NCBI GenBank assembly: GCA_945861315.1 | Contig: CAMAUB010000001.1 | Span: 1 to 24,658 of the forward strand | Direction of reading: 5' to 3' | DNA length: 24,658 nt | Source of the DNA: Chlamydia trachomatis | Lineage (GTDB): Bacteria; Chlamydiota; Chlamydiia; Chlamydiales; JAAKFR01 | Part shown: positions 6,381 through 15,422 of the stretch, piece after piece | Numbering within the stretch: the stretch's first letter is position 1 | How the letters are laid out: every line of letters starts with the position of its first letter | The notes under the pieces: generated by a model | Seen by the model: only the letters and a program-made list of their open reading frames with translations | What the model was told of the DNA's origin: nothing | Database searches by the model: none | Position numbers and translations under genes: made by a program

Positions 6381-8658
6381 GTTGGATCTTTTTTAGTGAA
6401 AGCAAGGGTGGCTTTTGCAACATCTTCTTGAAGAGATAAAGAGTATTTATTGGAAAAAAACTTAGATCTTTTGCTCTCTCATCACTTACAACAAAAATCG
6501 TTTGATCAACCCGTTGTCTTAGCAAAAAGGTTAGGGGATCAATCCCTTGATGCCAAACAATCACTTTGTCATAACTGTGGTCAAATGTAAATCCCTTGAA
6601 GCCTATAAGCTCTTCTTTTGGCTCATCCATAATAAGGACGTTGTTTCCTCTTTTCGTAAGGATATCTCTCAGCTCTTTGGCCACCGTTAGTGGCTGCTTA
6701 GAGCAGATAAAGATCGAATGGGAATTTTCTGTTAGGGTAGCGATTTGACGCAGTGAGTCGCTTGAAAGATATCCAATTGTTCTACACTTAGCAGAGGTGA
6801 GGTTATCATAAGAAGCTGTAGGTCCAAGGAAGATCTCTCTTAGACAGATAGAGCAACTCATCAAGAAGGCTCCGATCAAAGCTCCAACTAAACCCCAAAG
6901 TTCAAGTTTAGGAGATTTTGGCAATAGTGGGAGTGTAGCCAATTGGTAGGGGTGCGTTTCAAGGTAGTCGAGATGGTAGGAGAGATTTTTAGATTCTATT
7001 TGCATGGAAAGTTCAGAAAATGTAGAAAGCTGCAATGTTTTAGTTAATTCTATCTTCTCTTCCTGCAGCCACTTATCAGGAAAATCTCCTAATTTTTTTG
7101 TAACTTGCATAAGACTTTGATCAGCTATTTCAAAGTCTCTCAATAAAAGAGCTAAAGCTTGTTTTTGTAAAAAGCGTAGACGTGTGCGACACGATGCTTC
7201 TTCGACTTGCACTCCTTGAGCTATTTGCTCAAGTGTTGAGATATGGATTTTTTTTTCTAATTGCAACGCTTCCCAAAGACCCTCTCTCTCTTTAAGGCTG
7301 TAATTGGCTTCATCACCTATTTTGCGATTGATGGCTAAAATTTTCAAGATATCAAGGGAGAATTTTGATGCAGCAGAAGTTAGAAAACCCGGATTAATGG
7401 ATTCTTCTCTTAAATGAGTGATTAAATTTTGACATTGCTCTCGATTTAAATGTAACTTTTCTAATAGGGCTTCATACTCTGCAATGAGTTTGAGGCTGCT
7501 TTCTGTTGTTAGTTCCTCAAATTCAATCTCTTGTGTCATAGCGCGTACGTCTTCAACGATACTCTGAATAGGCATTGATTTTCCAAAGGCGCGCGCATAG
7601 AGGTGTTGCATTTTTTGCATAGAGTTTGCTTGCGTGTCATGACAGTGTAGTTGAATTTTTGTTAACAATTCTCTTTCAATATTTGTTGCTAGAAAGTCTC
7701 CTTTATTCATCGATGTTGCAAGAGAGTTTTTGCAATCTAATAGGATGGATTCAAGGTTTTGAATGACTTGATTTTGACGCTCTTTTAGATAGTTGAGTTG
7801 GTGTGAGATTTTTTCATTGCCATCATTTTGGAGATCCTCCTGGCAAGATTCTAGTAAAGTATTCAAGATTTTTTGCGCTAAGTGAGCAGAGCGATGTTTG
7901 AACTGAACAGGCAAAAGACACTTTGTTTTCTTATTTTTATGTATGATGCATTGGCTTTTAATCTCATTAATGGCTAGTTTCATTGGCAAGAGTGTTATTA
8001 GATACTTTTTTTTGGGTTGGCCGACCAAAGTAAATTTTCCTTGCGGAAACTTGAAAGGAGTTGCAAGGCTGCCTTTGCCAACAAATTTCCCTTTGTTGGA
8101 TACCTCGAACTCTGTATCAGTTACAAATGAGATGTTGAAGGATTGTGCATAATCAGTGTTTGCATATTCAATATCTTGAACCGTTAAAGAAGGTTCTTTA
8201 TTAATAAAAGGAGGGTCGAATAAAACAAGCCTATTTCCATAGTGTCGATTTTTATAGTGTCGATAAGCTTTTGAAACAAGGATATTTCTCCAGATTATTT
8301 GAGCTTGATTTTTCAACCAATAGTGATGTTTGACCTCTTGCAGTGATGCTTGCAATCCAAGTTTCTTGACGGTGTTAGAGATGACGTTTATGGATTGAAT
8401 TGAAAATTCAGGATCGCGAGCTTGAGAAGATTCTTGAGGAGGTCGAGATAATAGGTCAAAAATATTCGAAGAGAGAGGGAGAGCATTTTTTAGGAGATAA
8501 GAAGCTTCTGCGGTATAGGGTTTGCTTAAATTCAGTTGTATGCACACCAAGAGACTACCACAAATTAGAGCAGCTAAAATAAGCCACTTAAAATTCTTTT
8601 GAAGCGCCTTAATTAAGTCTGAAACGGAGAGAACAATCTGACTTGTAAAGTCAATCAT
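6280..8658 (-). CDS. Wzz/Wzc-like polysaccharide co-polymerase with degenerate tyrosine-kinase domain
   Basis: This 792-residue inner-membrane protein has the layout of a capsule/exopolysaccharide co-polymerase. An N-terminal Wzz-like segment has one membrane helix (about 25-41), a long charged helical periplasmic region follows (about 50-570), then a proline-containing stretch (LPLLPKSP) and a second membrane helix (about 588-606). The cytoplasmic tail of about 185 residues resembles a bacterial tyrosine kinase (BY-kinase) fold. Where the P-x-x-G-K-S/T loop should be it reads SKQPLTVAKEL. A Walker A'-like VLIMDE remains, and there is no terminal tyrosine cluster, so kinase activity looks lost. 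The start at 8658 is chosen because its ATGA overlaps the stop of the upstream export gene; ATG at 8670 is an alternative. The last 101 nt overlap the converging TPR gene. The family call rests on architecture, not on strong motifs. Confidence 0.75.
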   Translation of the reverse strand: MIDFTSQIVLSVSDLIKALQKNFKWLILAALICGSLLVCIQLNLSKPYTAEASYLLKNALPLSSNIFDLLSRPPQESSQARDPEFSIQSINVISNTVKKLGLQASLQEVKHHYWLKNQAQIIWRNILVSKAYRHYKNRHYGNRLVLFDPPFINKEPSLTVQDIEYANTDYAQSFNISFVTDTEFEVSNKGKFVGKGSLATPFKFPQGKFTLVGQPKKKYLITLLPMKLAINEIKSQCIIHKNKKTKCLLPVQFKHRSAHLAQKILNTLLESCQEDLQNDGNEKISHQLNYLKERQNQVIQNLESILLDCKNSLATSMNKGDFLATNIERELLTKIQLHCHDTQANSMQKMQHLYARAFGKSMPIQSIVEDVRAMTQEIEFEELTTESSLKLIAEYEALLEKLHLNREQCQNLITHLREESINPGFLTSAASKFSLDILKILAINRKIGDEANYSLKEREGLWEALQLEKKIHISTLEQIAQGVQVEEASCRTRLRFLQKQALALLLRDFEIADQSLMQVTKKLGDFPDKWLQEEKIELTKTLQLSTFSELSMQIESKNLSYHLDYLETHPYQLATLPLLPKSPKLELWGLVGALIGAFLMSCSICLREIFLGPTASYDNLTSAKCRTIGYLSSDSLRQIATLTENSHSIFICSKQPLTVAKELRDILTKRGNNVLIMDEPKEELIGFKGFTFDHSYDKVIVWHQGIDPLTFLLRQRVDQTIFVVSDERAKDLSFFPINTLYLFKKMLQKPPLLSLKKIQPILQRFFSSLPHTSASGTTSTNHDKQSPDLLEI

Positions 8659-9695
8659 ATTGAGCAACATCCCCTCGTTTTGATCAAAATATCGAAAAGG
8701 ACACTGCTTGGGACAAGTTGCTCGATAAAGCGATTCCACTTTGTGATAGGCTTTTCTGAAATATAAATGGTATCTCCAGGCATGAGCAGCAGACTATCGT
8801 TTGGTAGATAGGTGACATGATTCCATGACAAACGATAAATTTTAGGAGAAATAATATTTCCTCTGATAACCAAAATGCAGTTTTTATTACCCGTAAAAGG
8901 GATTCCGCCTACTGCAGCTAGTGCATGGCGCAAAGAAATTGAACCACTTGGAACAGGAAGATTTTGAGCCATACCCACTTCTCCTAAAACCATGATAGAT
9001 GAAGCGCTAAGATCGGCGATAAAGATTTTATCTTTTGGACGCATCACAATATTCTGACTCATATCTCCCTCATGCATCAATTTGTAAAGATCAAGAGGGA
9101 TCACTTGTCCACTGCGCATCACATAACTCTTAAAGAGATTTGCTACAGGTGAGACATGAGCAATCGATAGAATTTCATAGAGCCTAGTACGTCCGCTAAC
9201 TGGAATAGTTGAAACTCCAACAGCACCTGTTAATTCAACGTTACTATGTAGGCGTTGTACATATTCCATGAAGACATTGACATTGGAAATTTCAGCATCA
9301 TAAAGGGCCTGAATCTTTTCACGCGCCTGCTTCAGAGTCAAGCCCTTCACATAAACTGCGGGAAGGCTAGGAAGTTGAATCTCTCCATTGATGACGCGGT
9401 AACCAATAGAGTTGCCAACTGAACAGACCGCTGCTGAAATATCTTCTCGTGAGGGGTGATAGACAGCAATTTTAAGAATATCATCTTCATCAATTTGATC
9501 CTCGTATTCTAAAAAAAGTGTCGAAGAGAGAGGCGGGATGTATTGCCCCTCCATTTCCAAAATAGCAGACTTGCCTTCTTTAATTTTATAGGAATCAAGA
9601 ACAAACTCCTGTGCATTTTCTAACTGATATTTATAGCCGCAATAAGGTGCACACGCAGTAAAAAAAAGAGGAAGAAGAAAGATGAGTCGAAACAT
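8655..9695 (-). CDS. Wza-like outer-membrane polysaccharide export lipoprotein
   Basis: The 346-residue protein has a lipoprotein signal peptide (hydrophobic 3-14, lipobox F-T-A-C, acylated Cys15). Next comes a polysaccharide-export domain (E-D-Q-I-D-E-D-D-I-L-K-I-A-V around 65-78; EIQLPSLPAVYVKGLTLKQA around 105-124; V-N-V-F-M-E near 139-144). Two SLBB-type beta-grasp repeats follow, about 152-228 (V-E-L-T-G-A-V-G ... P-K-D-K-I-F-I) and 233-314 (V-L-G-E-V-G ... P-G-D-T-I-Y-I). The C-terminal amphipathic helix (TKWNRFIEQLVPSS) is where Wza family members form the outer-membrane pore. By family knowledge it exports capsule-type glycans as an octameric channel with a Wzc-type partner, which is the next gene (4-nt overlap). 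AGGAG lies 5 nt before the ATG. Confidence 0.88.
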   Translation of the reverse strand: MFRLIFLLPLFFTACAPYCGYKYQLENAQEFVLDSYKIKEGKSAILEMEGQYIPPLSSTLFLEYEDQIDEDDILKIAVYHPSREDISAAVCSVGNSIGYRVINGEIQLPSLPAVYVKGLTLKQAREKIQALYDAEISNVNVFMEYVQRLHSNVELTGAVGVSTIPVSGRTRLYEILSIAHVSPVANLFKSYVMRSGQVIPLDLYKLMHEGDMSQNIVMRPKDKIFIADLSASSIMVLGEVGMAQNLPVPSGSISLRHALAAVGGIPFTGNKNCILVIRGNIISPKIYRLSWNHVTYLPNDSLLLMPGDTIYISEKPITKWNRFIEQLVPSSVLFDILIKTRGCCSI

Positions 9696-9741
9696 GATGC
9701 TCCTTTTTAGCTCAAACCACTTTTCTTCAAAAGACTTTTCT

Positions 9742-9747
9742 TATAAA
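9742..9747 (+). promoter_or_regulatory. -10 element directly upstream of the CorC-like gene
   Basis: TATAAA (9742-9747) ends 8 nt before the ATG at 9756, the same spacing as at the PBP, sufB and PhoU-like genes. No good -35 hexamer is visible at 16-18 nt. An AAGGA touches the start codon with no usable spacing, so it cannot act normally as a Shine-Dalgarno for this ATG. Confidence 0.45.
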
Positions 9748-9755
9748 CATAAGGA

Positions 9756-10985
9756 ATGGTCTCTTCTTTGGTTTTTTACTTCATAATCTCACATATTATT
9801 TCGTTCCTTTGTTCAATTTTAGAATCAGTGCTTCTCTCATGCACTCCTGCCTATATTTCTCTTCTTAAGAAAAAAGGGGCTGTAAGTGGCAAGATTTTAG
9901 AAGAGTTAAAAGAGAGAGTAGATAGACCGCTTGCTGCTATCTTAACCCTAAATACCATTTCGCATACCTTCGGTGCTGCAGGCGTTGGTGCTAGTGTTCT
10001 CACTCTCTTTGGTGATAGCTGGGTCGCTATGGGTTCGGTCGTGATTACTTTGACAATGCTCTATTGGACAGAAATGTTGCCAAAGACTCTTGGAGCGTTC
10101 TATTGGAAGCGGCTAGCCCCTTATTGCGCTCGCCCTCTGCAATTCATGATTGGGATGACCTATCCCTTTGTTGTCTCATTCAATCTTTTTGCCCAATTAA
10201 TTTCGCGTGGAAAAAAACACGACCGCATTACTGAAGATGACATTCGTGTTGCTCTTGAGATAGGAGCCAAAGCGGGTGTTATTGAAGTGGCAGAGCAAGA
10301 AATGGTTGAGAATATTTTCAGATTGGGAGATCGACGTGTTGGAGTTTTGATGGTACCCCGCGTTGATATCGAGTGGATCGATGCCAATGATCCTATTGAA
10401 GAGGTGCGTGATCAAATTTTGAGGCTTAGGTTTGAGCGTTATCTTCTTTGTGATGGAAATACAGATAAAGTACTGGGCGTTGTTGAAGCTGGAGCATTGC
10501 TAGCTTGTATATGGAGAAGAGAAAAGGTCGATCTACGTTTGCTGGCAACACCTCCTCTTTTTGTTCAGGAGACTGTTCAGGTTTTTGAACTACTGGAGCT
10601 TTTTAAAGAGTCTGCATCAAAAATGGCAGTGGTAACAGATGAATATGGTGTGGTTCAAGGGATAATCTCTATGGATGAAATCATCGATGCGATCATGAAA
10701 GATATTGACCAGGAGGGTGTCTCTCAAATCTTTCGTGTCAATAACCGAAGCTGGCTTCTTGATGGAAAAATGCCAATCGATGAATTCAAAGAAATTTTTA
10801 ACTTTGACTCACTACCTCATGAGGAGCGCGCACGCTACCGCACGCTTAGCGGACTTTGTATGACTCAACTTGAAGCCATTCCCTACAAGGGAGACCGCTT
10901 TATTATTGGTAACTTTCGTTTTGAAATTGTTCGAGTCAAAAGGCGGCGTGTGGAAAAAGTCCTTCTTACCAAGCGCTCTATTTGA
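9756..10985 (+). CDS. CNNM/CorC-type membrane protein with CBS pair
   Basis: The 409-residue protein has the three-part layout of the HlyC/CorC (TlyC-like) family. The N-terminal DUF21/CNNM transmembrane domain has hydrophobic segments at about 4-26, 55-85, 88-108 and 125-145. A CBS-domain pair follows (about 195-310, including V-G-V-L-M-V-P-R-V-D and A-V-V-T-D-E-Y-G-V-V-Q-G-I-I-S-M-D). The C-terminal CorC_HlyC domain (about 320-405) includes W-L-L-D-G-K-M-P-I-D-E-F and YKGDRFIIGNFRFEIVRVKR. Relatives act in magnesium or cobalt efflux and homeostasis; the older 'hemolysin' label is poorly founded. Substrate cannot be told from sequence. It is divergent from the polysaccharide genes and 33 nt upstream of sufB, which has its own promoter. 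The start was chosen for its hydrophobic N terminus; TTG at 9768 is an alternative. Confidence 0.9.
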   Translation: MVSSLVFYFIISHIISFLCSILESVLLSCTPAYISLLKKKGAVSGKILEELKERVDRPLAAILTLNTISHTFGAAGVGASVLTLFGDSWVAMGSVVITLTMLYWTEMLPKTLGAFYWKRLAPYCARPLQFMIGMTYPFVVSFNLFAQLISRGKKHDRITEDDIRVALEIGAKAGVIEVAEQEMVENIFRLGDRRVGVLMVPRVDIEWIDANDPIEEVRDQILRLRFERYLLCDGNTDKVLGVVEAGALLACIWRREKVDLRLLATPPLFVQETVQVFELLELFKESASKMAVVTDEYGVVQGIISMDEIIDAIMKDIDQEGVSQIFRVNNRSWLLDGKMPIDEFKEIFNFDSLPHEERARYRTLSGLCMTQLEAIPYKGDRFIIGNFRFEIVRVKRRRVEKVLLTKRSI

Positions 10986-11010
10986 CTCTTTCACCACAAG
11001 TCGGTATCCT
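10982..11010 (+). promoter_or_regulatory. Sigma-70-type promoter of the suf operon
   Basis: TTGACT (10982-10987, overlapping the stop codon of the preceding gene) and TATCCT (11005-11010) are separated by exactly 17 nt. The -10 ends 8 nt before the sufB ATG, so transcription should begin at about 11017, giving an essentially leaderless mRNA. There is no Shine-Dalgarno before sufB. Confidence 0.7.
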
Positions 11011-11018
11011 TAGATACC
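11003..11018. promoter_or_regulatory. Palindrome over the suf -10 and start site, possible operator
   Basis: GGTATC (11003-11008), CTTA, GATACC (11013-11018) is a perfect 6-bp inverted repeat with a 4-nt centre. It covers the -10 hexamer and the expected start site and abuts the sufB ATG. If transcription starts near 11017 it is not in the mRNA, so a DNA operator is more likely than an RNA hairpin. No regulator is identified. Confidence 0.4.
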
Positions 11019-12437
11019 ATGACTGTTGTTGAAGACTATAAATATGGCTTTGTTACCGAAGTTGAGAGCGACACAATCCCTAAAGGATTGAGTGAAGAAA
11101 CGATTCATCTCATCTCGCAAAAGAAGGGAGAGCCTCAGTTTATGCTCGATTTTCGGTTGAAGGCTTATCAAAAGTGGCTCACGCTGAAAGAGCCAAGTTG
11201 GGCTAATGTCTCACATCCAAAAATTGATTATCAAGCAATGTCCTACTACTCGGCCCCCAAGACAAAGCCAAAACTTGGCTCTCTTGATGAAGTTGATCCT
11301 GCAGTGTTAGCTACATTTGAGCGACTTGGTATTCCTCTTGATGAGCAAAAACGACTGTCCAACGTTGCGGTTGATATGGTCTTTGATTCTGTCTCAATTG
11401 GAACAACTTTTAAGAAAAAACTTGATGATGCCGGTGTTATACTCTGTTCTATTTCAGAAGCTGTTAAGCTTTATCCTGAGCTAATCAAAAAATATCTCGG
11501 CACAGTTGTCCCTATTGGAGACAACTATTTTGCAGCGCTTAATTCAGCTGTCTTTACAGATGGATCTTTTGTTTACGTGCCTAAGGGTGTGCGCTCTCCT
11601 ATTGAACTTTCTACCTACTTCCGGATCAACGATAAAGAGTCTGGTCAGTTTGAGCGTACGCTCATCATTGCCGAGGAGGGCTCCTATGTTAGCTATTTGG
11701 AAGGGTGTACGGCTCCTGCCTATTCCACAAATCAGCTTCACGCAGCTGTCGTTGAGCTGATTGCTTTAGATCGTGCTGAAATCAAATATTCAACAGTCCA
11801 AAACTGGTATGCAGGTGATCGCAAAACTGGAGAGGGAGGCGTCTATAATTTTGTCACAAAGAGAGGGAAGTGTCACGATTATGCTAAAATCTCTTGGACA
11901 CAAGTTGAAGTGGGAGCGGCCATTACTTGGAAGTATCCAAGTTGTATCCTTCAAGGGGATCACAGTGTTGGGGAGTTCTATTCGGTTGCATTGACAAATG
12001 GGAAGATGCAGGCCGATACTGGAACTAAAATGATCCATATAGGAAAAAATACGCGCTCTACGATCATTTCAAAGGGAATTGCGGCTGATCAATCGCACAA
12101 TAGCTACCGTGGCCTGGTTCAGATCGGATCACGCGCAATTGGCGCACGCAATTATACTCAGTGCGATTCCATGTTGGTTGGAAATCAATGTTCTGCTAAT
12201 ACCTTCCCCTATATCGAAGTGACAGGAAATACGGCTGAGGTTGAACATGAAGCGGCAACATCTAAAATGAATGAAGAGCAACTCTTCTATCTTCAGTCGC
12301 GTGGCTTATCCCGGGAAGATGCCATTTCCCTTGTGGTGAATGGCTTTTGTAAAAAAGTGATTGAGGAGCTTCCTCTTGAATTTGCTGAAGAGGCAAAGAA
12401 GCTTTTGGCACTTAAACTTGAAAATTCTGTAGGTTAG
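11019..12437 (+). CDS. sufB: Fe-S cluster assembly scaffold protein SufB
   Basis: SufB is the core of the SufBC2D scaffold that builds Fe-S clusters in the cytosol from sulfur delivered by SufS. The 472-residue protein has the typical N terminus ([20 protein letters not shown]), the FVYVPKGV stretch, the beta-helix core, and the C-terminal region with C382 in QCDSMLVG, the cysteine equivalent to the essential E. coli Cys405. [10 protein letters not shown] and L-Q-S-R-G-L-S complete the C terminus. The start is fixed by the conserved N terminus; the ATG has no Shine-Dalgarno and lies 8 nt after a -10 hexamer. It is first in sufBCDS, separated from sufC by one base. SufA and SufE/SufU genes are not in the window. 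Confidence 0.97.
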   Translation: MTVVEDYKYGFVTEVESDTIPKGLSEETIHLISQKKGEPQFMLDFRLKAYQKWLTLKEPSWANVSHPKIDYQAMSYYSAPKTKPKLGSLDEVDPAVLATFERLGIPLDEQKRLSNVAVDMVFDSVSIGTTFKKKLDDAGVILCSISEAVKLYPELIKKYLGTVVPIGDNYFAALNSAVFTDGSFVYVPKGVRSPIELSTYFRINDKESGQFERTLIIAEEGSYVSYLEGCTAPAYSTNQLHAAVVELIALDRAEIKYSTVQNWYAGDRKTGEGGVYNFVTKRGKCHDYAKISWTQVEVGAAITWKYPSCILQGDHSVGEFYSVALTNGKMQADTGTKMIHIGKNTRSTIISKGIAADQSHNSYRGLVQIGSRAIGARNYTQCDSMLVGNQCSANTFPYIEVTGNTAEVEHEAATSKMNEEQLFYLQSRGLSREDAISLVVNGFCKKVIEELPLEFAEEAKKLLALKLENSVG

Positions 12438-12438
12438 A

Positions 12439-13179
12439 ATGTTAAAAATTAAAAACTTGCATGCTAGCGTGGAAGGAACACCCATTTTAAAAGGAATTGA
12501 TTTGATGATTCAGCCTGGAGAGATCCATGCGATCATGGGACCTAATGGTGCAGGTAAATCAACGCTTGCCAAAGTGTTAGCTGGCCATCCTGCCTATGAG
12601 GTTACACAGGGAGAGATTCTCTTTCTAGGAAAAGCTCTTTTAGACCTAGATCCAGAAGAGCGCGCAGCTTTGGGATTATTCATGAGTTTCCAATATCCTC
12701 CTGAGATTACAGGTGTTTCAACACGCACATTTCTTTTTTCAGCGCTCAATGCAATTAAGAGACACAGGCAAGAAAAAGAGTTAACAGAAGAGGAATTTGA
12801 TCATTTTCTGATTGAGAAAATGGCTTTTGTTCAGATGAGAGAAGAATTTAAAGAGCGAGATGTAAATGAGGGCTTCTCTGGGGGAGAAAAAAAACGGAGC
12901 GAGATTTTGCAGATGGCGATTTTAGAGCCACTCTTAGCCGTTTTGGATGAAACAGATTCAGGTCTTGATATTGATGCTATGCGCATTGTGGCTGATGGTG
13001 TGAATCGATTGATGAATCCAAAGCGGGCATTATTGCTCATCACCCACTATCAGCGCCTTCTAGATTACATTAAGCCAACAGTTGTTCATGTGATGGTGGA
13101 TGGAAAACTTGTTCATTCAGGCGATGCATCGCTTGCATTAGAACTGGAGAAGAGGGGATATGACAGCTACCTTTCTTGA
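12439..13179 (+). CDS. sufC: Fe-S assembly ATPase SufC
   Basis: SufC is the ABC-type ATPase of the SufBCD complex; its ATP cycle drives conformational change in SufB-SufD during cluster assembly. The 246-residue protein has Walker A GPNGAGKS at 34-41 (Lys40), the Q-loop [10 protein letters not shown] of this family around 81-90, signature FSGGEKKR at 146-153 and Walker B with [10 protein letters not shown] at about 167-180. The histidine switch is in L-L-I-T-H-Y. E-K-K-R instead of the usual signature tail is characteristic of SufC and separates it from transporter ATPases. It has no membrane partner. It begins 1 nt after sufB and overlaps sufD by 20 nt. Confidence 0.98.
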   Translation: MLKIKNLHASVEGTPILKGIDLMIQPGEIHAIMGPNGAGKSTLAKVLAGHPAYEVTQGEILFLGKALLDLDPEERAALGLFMSFQYPPEITGVSTRTFLFSALNAIKRHRQEKELTEEEFDHFLIEKMAFVQMREEFKERDVNEGFSGGEKKRSEILQMAILEPLLAVLDETDSGLDIDAMRIVADGVNRLMNPKRALLLITHYQRLLDYIKPTVVHVMVDGKLVHSGDASLALELEKRGYDSYLS

Positions 13180-14212
13180 ACAAGCACGGAAACTTTGTGG
13201 TCATGAAACGTGGCACAAACAAGCGTGGAAACGCTTTGAAGCTATTGGCTTGCCAAATAAAGCCAATGAAGTTTTTCGCTATGTTCGCCTTCGTGCATTT
13301 TTTGAACGCCCTATAGAGCTTGAAGAGAGTCGTATTCCATCTGTTCCAACGGGAGTGATTGCAATCACTCTTTCAAAAGCGTGGCATACGTATGGTGCAT
13401 TTTTAGAGAAGAGGCTTGCCATCTGGCTAAAGCAAGAGAAAGATCCTTTTGCGCTGCTCAATGCCGCCTTAGAGCATGAGGGTGTTTTCCTCTATGTACC
13501 TCCTAACACAAAAATAGAGAAACCTCTTCAAATCAATACTCCACGTCTCATTGTCTATGTTGCAAGAGGGGCTGAGCTCTCCATTGTTGGGAATATTGGA
13601 TTTTGTGATTTTGCAATTGAAGAGAATGCATCTGCAACAATTCAGCGTGAGATTACCCATTTTCAAACACTTCGTGCCACGCTTAAGCGCGATGCAACTT
13701 TTAAAAGCATTGCTTTTGCATCAAGCGCAAAACAACCTTCAGCTCGTTTGACTATAGCTCGTGATGATTACCACGTGCAATTGCAAGGGGAGGGATCAAA
13801 TGCAACTCTAGTTGGGCTCTCTCGCCTTGATGGAAAGCAGGAGTGCCACACCAATGTCTTGATGGAGCACATTGCTCCTCATACAACCTCATCTCAAAAA
13901 TTCAAGGGAGTGATCGATGACTTTGTTCGTAGCACTTTTGAGGGGAAAATTTATGTTCACCCGCAAGCGCAAAAAACACAAGCGTATCAAATGAACAACT
14001 ATCTTATTTTGAGCCCAAAAGCAGAGGCAAAAAGCAAGCCAAACCTCGAAATTTTTGCTGATGATGTCAAAGCATCTCACGGCGCAACAACAGGGCAACT
14101 AGATGAAGATGCACTCTTTTATCTTTTAACACGTGGCATTCCAAAAGAAGAGGCAAAACAGCTTCTCATTGCTGCATTTTGTCGTGAGGTGATCAATGAA
14201 GCAATTGGCTGA
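13160..14212 (+). CDS. sufD: Fe-S cluster assembly protein SufD
   Basis: SufD is the SufB paralogue that pairs with it in the scaffold and helps iron acquisition. The 350-residue protein has a short helical N-terminal part ([15 protein letters not shown] near residue 30), a beta-helix core, and the diagnostic C-terminal region around 300-345: [16 protein letters not shown], then [12 protein letters not shown]. His in S-H-G-A-T corresponds to the conserved SufD histidine important for cluster formation. The N-terminal region is shorter than in E. coli SufD (about 423 residues). It overlaps sufC by 20 nt and sufS by 17 nt, so the operon is tightly coupled. Confidence 0.95.
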   Translation: MTATFLEQARKLCGHETWHKQAWKRFEAIGLPNKANEVFRYVRLRAFFERPIELEESRIPSVPTGVIAITLSKAWHTYGAFLEKRLAIWLKQEKDPFALLNAALEHEGVFLYVPPNTKIEKPLQINTPRLIVYVARGAELSIVGNIGFCDFAIEENASATIQREITHFQTLRATLKRDATFKSIAFASSAKQPSARLTIARDDYHVQLQGEGSNATLVGLSRLDGKQECHTNVLMEHIAPHTTSSQKFKGVIDDFVRSTFEGKIYVHPQAQKTQAYQMNNYLILSPKAEAKSKPNLEIFADDVKASHGATTGQLDEDALFYLLTRGIPKEEAKQLLIAAFCREVINEAIG

Positions 14213-15422
14213 TACACGCAGCGATTTTCCAATGTTAAAGCGGCAGCCGCTTATCTATTTCGATAGTGCTGCAACAGCTTTGACCCCAAACTATGTCATT
14301 GATGCCATGAGCGATTATTACGCTAATCACTATGGAACAGTTCATCGTGCGATCTACAAAACGGCTCAAGAGGCAACCAAGCGCTATTTTAATGCACGAA
14401 GAACCGTCCAAAACTTTTTAGGCGCTGCAAAGCCCCAAGAGATCATCTTTACGCGTGGAGCAACAGCAGCAATCAATCTATTAGCACGCTCTTTTGGTGA
14501 TACATTTATCTACCCAGGTGATGTGATTATTTTGACGCAAATTGAGCACCACTCCAACCTAGTCCCTTGGCAAATGATGGCAGAAAGGCGAGGAGCTGTC
14601 TTACGCTTTATTCCAGTTAATGATCGTGGAGAACTTGATCTAGATGAATTTGAAGAGTTGCTCGATGAAAATGTAAAACTTGTCTCGTTGGCACATATTG
14701 CCAACTCAATTGGAACACGCCACCCCATTGAAAAAATTATTGAAAGAGCACACGCCTACGGTGCTTTTGTCTGCATTGATGGAGCACAAAGTGCTCCCCA
14801 TCTTGCAATCGATGTACAGCTACTTGATATCGATTTTTTCGTTTTTTCAGGTCACAAACTCTACGGCCCAACAGGAATTGGTGTCCTTTATGGAAAAGAG
14901 GTTTTACTCGAAGAGATGCTCCCAATTGAAGGGGGAGGAGATATGATTGAGAGTGTTACCTTAGAGAAGTCTACCTATGCTTGTTTGCCTCTCAAATTTG
15001 AAGCAGGGACACCTCCTATTGCTGAGGCTATCGGCCTTGGAGCAGCAATTGACTATCTCACTGCCATTGGTCTAGACGTGATTGAAGAGGTAGAGAGTGA
15101 GTTGATGCTCTATGCAACTGAAAAGCTACAAAAACATGTAGAGATTATTGGAACCGCAAGAGAAAAGGGGGCGATCATAAGCTTCCACATTCCTGGTGTA
15201 CATCCCTTAGATTTAGCGACTCTATTAGATGAGCGTGGCATTGCAATGCGTACAGGGCACCACTGTTCTCAAACAACGCTTGCTCGCTTTGGACTCACAT
15301 CGATCTCTCGCATCTCTTTTGGCATCTATAATACAAAAGAAGAGGTTGATCTGTTTATAGAGGAGCTTACAGCCGCTGTAAAAGCCTTAAACAGATTCCC
15401 TTTAGAAATGAAAAGCACATAA
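14196..15422 (+). CDS. sufS: Cysteine desulfurase SufS
   Basis: SufS is a PLP enzyme that removes sulfur from L-cysteine as an enzyme persulfide and passes it to the Suf scaffold. The 408-residue protein shows the group II desulfurase pattern: Y-F-D-S-A-A-T-A near the N terminus, F-T-R-G-A-T-A-A-I-N-L, the cofactor histidine in E-H-H-S-N-L-V-P-W, D-G-A-Q-S-A-P-H, and the PLP lysine K221 in F-S-G-H-K-L-Y-G-P-T-G. The catalytic cysteine C357 lies in RTGHHCSQ. A sulfur acceptor (SufE or SufU) is needed in most systems and is not encoded here. It ends the suf operon; its last 56 nt overlap the converging deacetylase gene. Confidence 0.96.
   Translation: MKQLADTRSDFPMLKRQPLIYFDSAATALTPNYVIDAMSDYYANHYGTVHRAIYKTAQEATKRYFNARRTVQNFLGAAKPQEIIFTRGATAAINLLARSFGDTFIYPGDVIILTQIEHHSNLVPWQMMAERRGAVLRFIPVNDRGELDLDEFEELLDENVKLVSLAHIANSIGTRHPIEKIIERAHAYGAFVCIDGAQSAPHLAIDVQLLDIDFFVFSGHKLYGPTGIGVLYGKEVLLEEMLPIEGGGDMIESVTLEKSTYACLPLKFEAGTPPIAEAIGLGAAIDYLTAIGLDVIEEVESELMLYATEKLQKHVEIIGTAREKGAIISFHIPGVHPLDLATLLDERGIAMRTGHHCSQTTLARFGLTSISRISFGIYNTKEEVDLFIEELTAAVKALNRFPLEMKST

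Noticed and set aside
8659..8739. Longer N terminus for the Wzz/Wzc-like protein (start at 8739)
   Set aside because: The extra 27 residues are the upstream export gene read in another frame; the ATGA junction at 8655-8658 is the normal operon arrangement.
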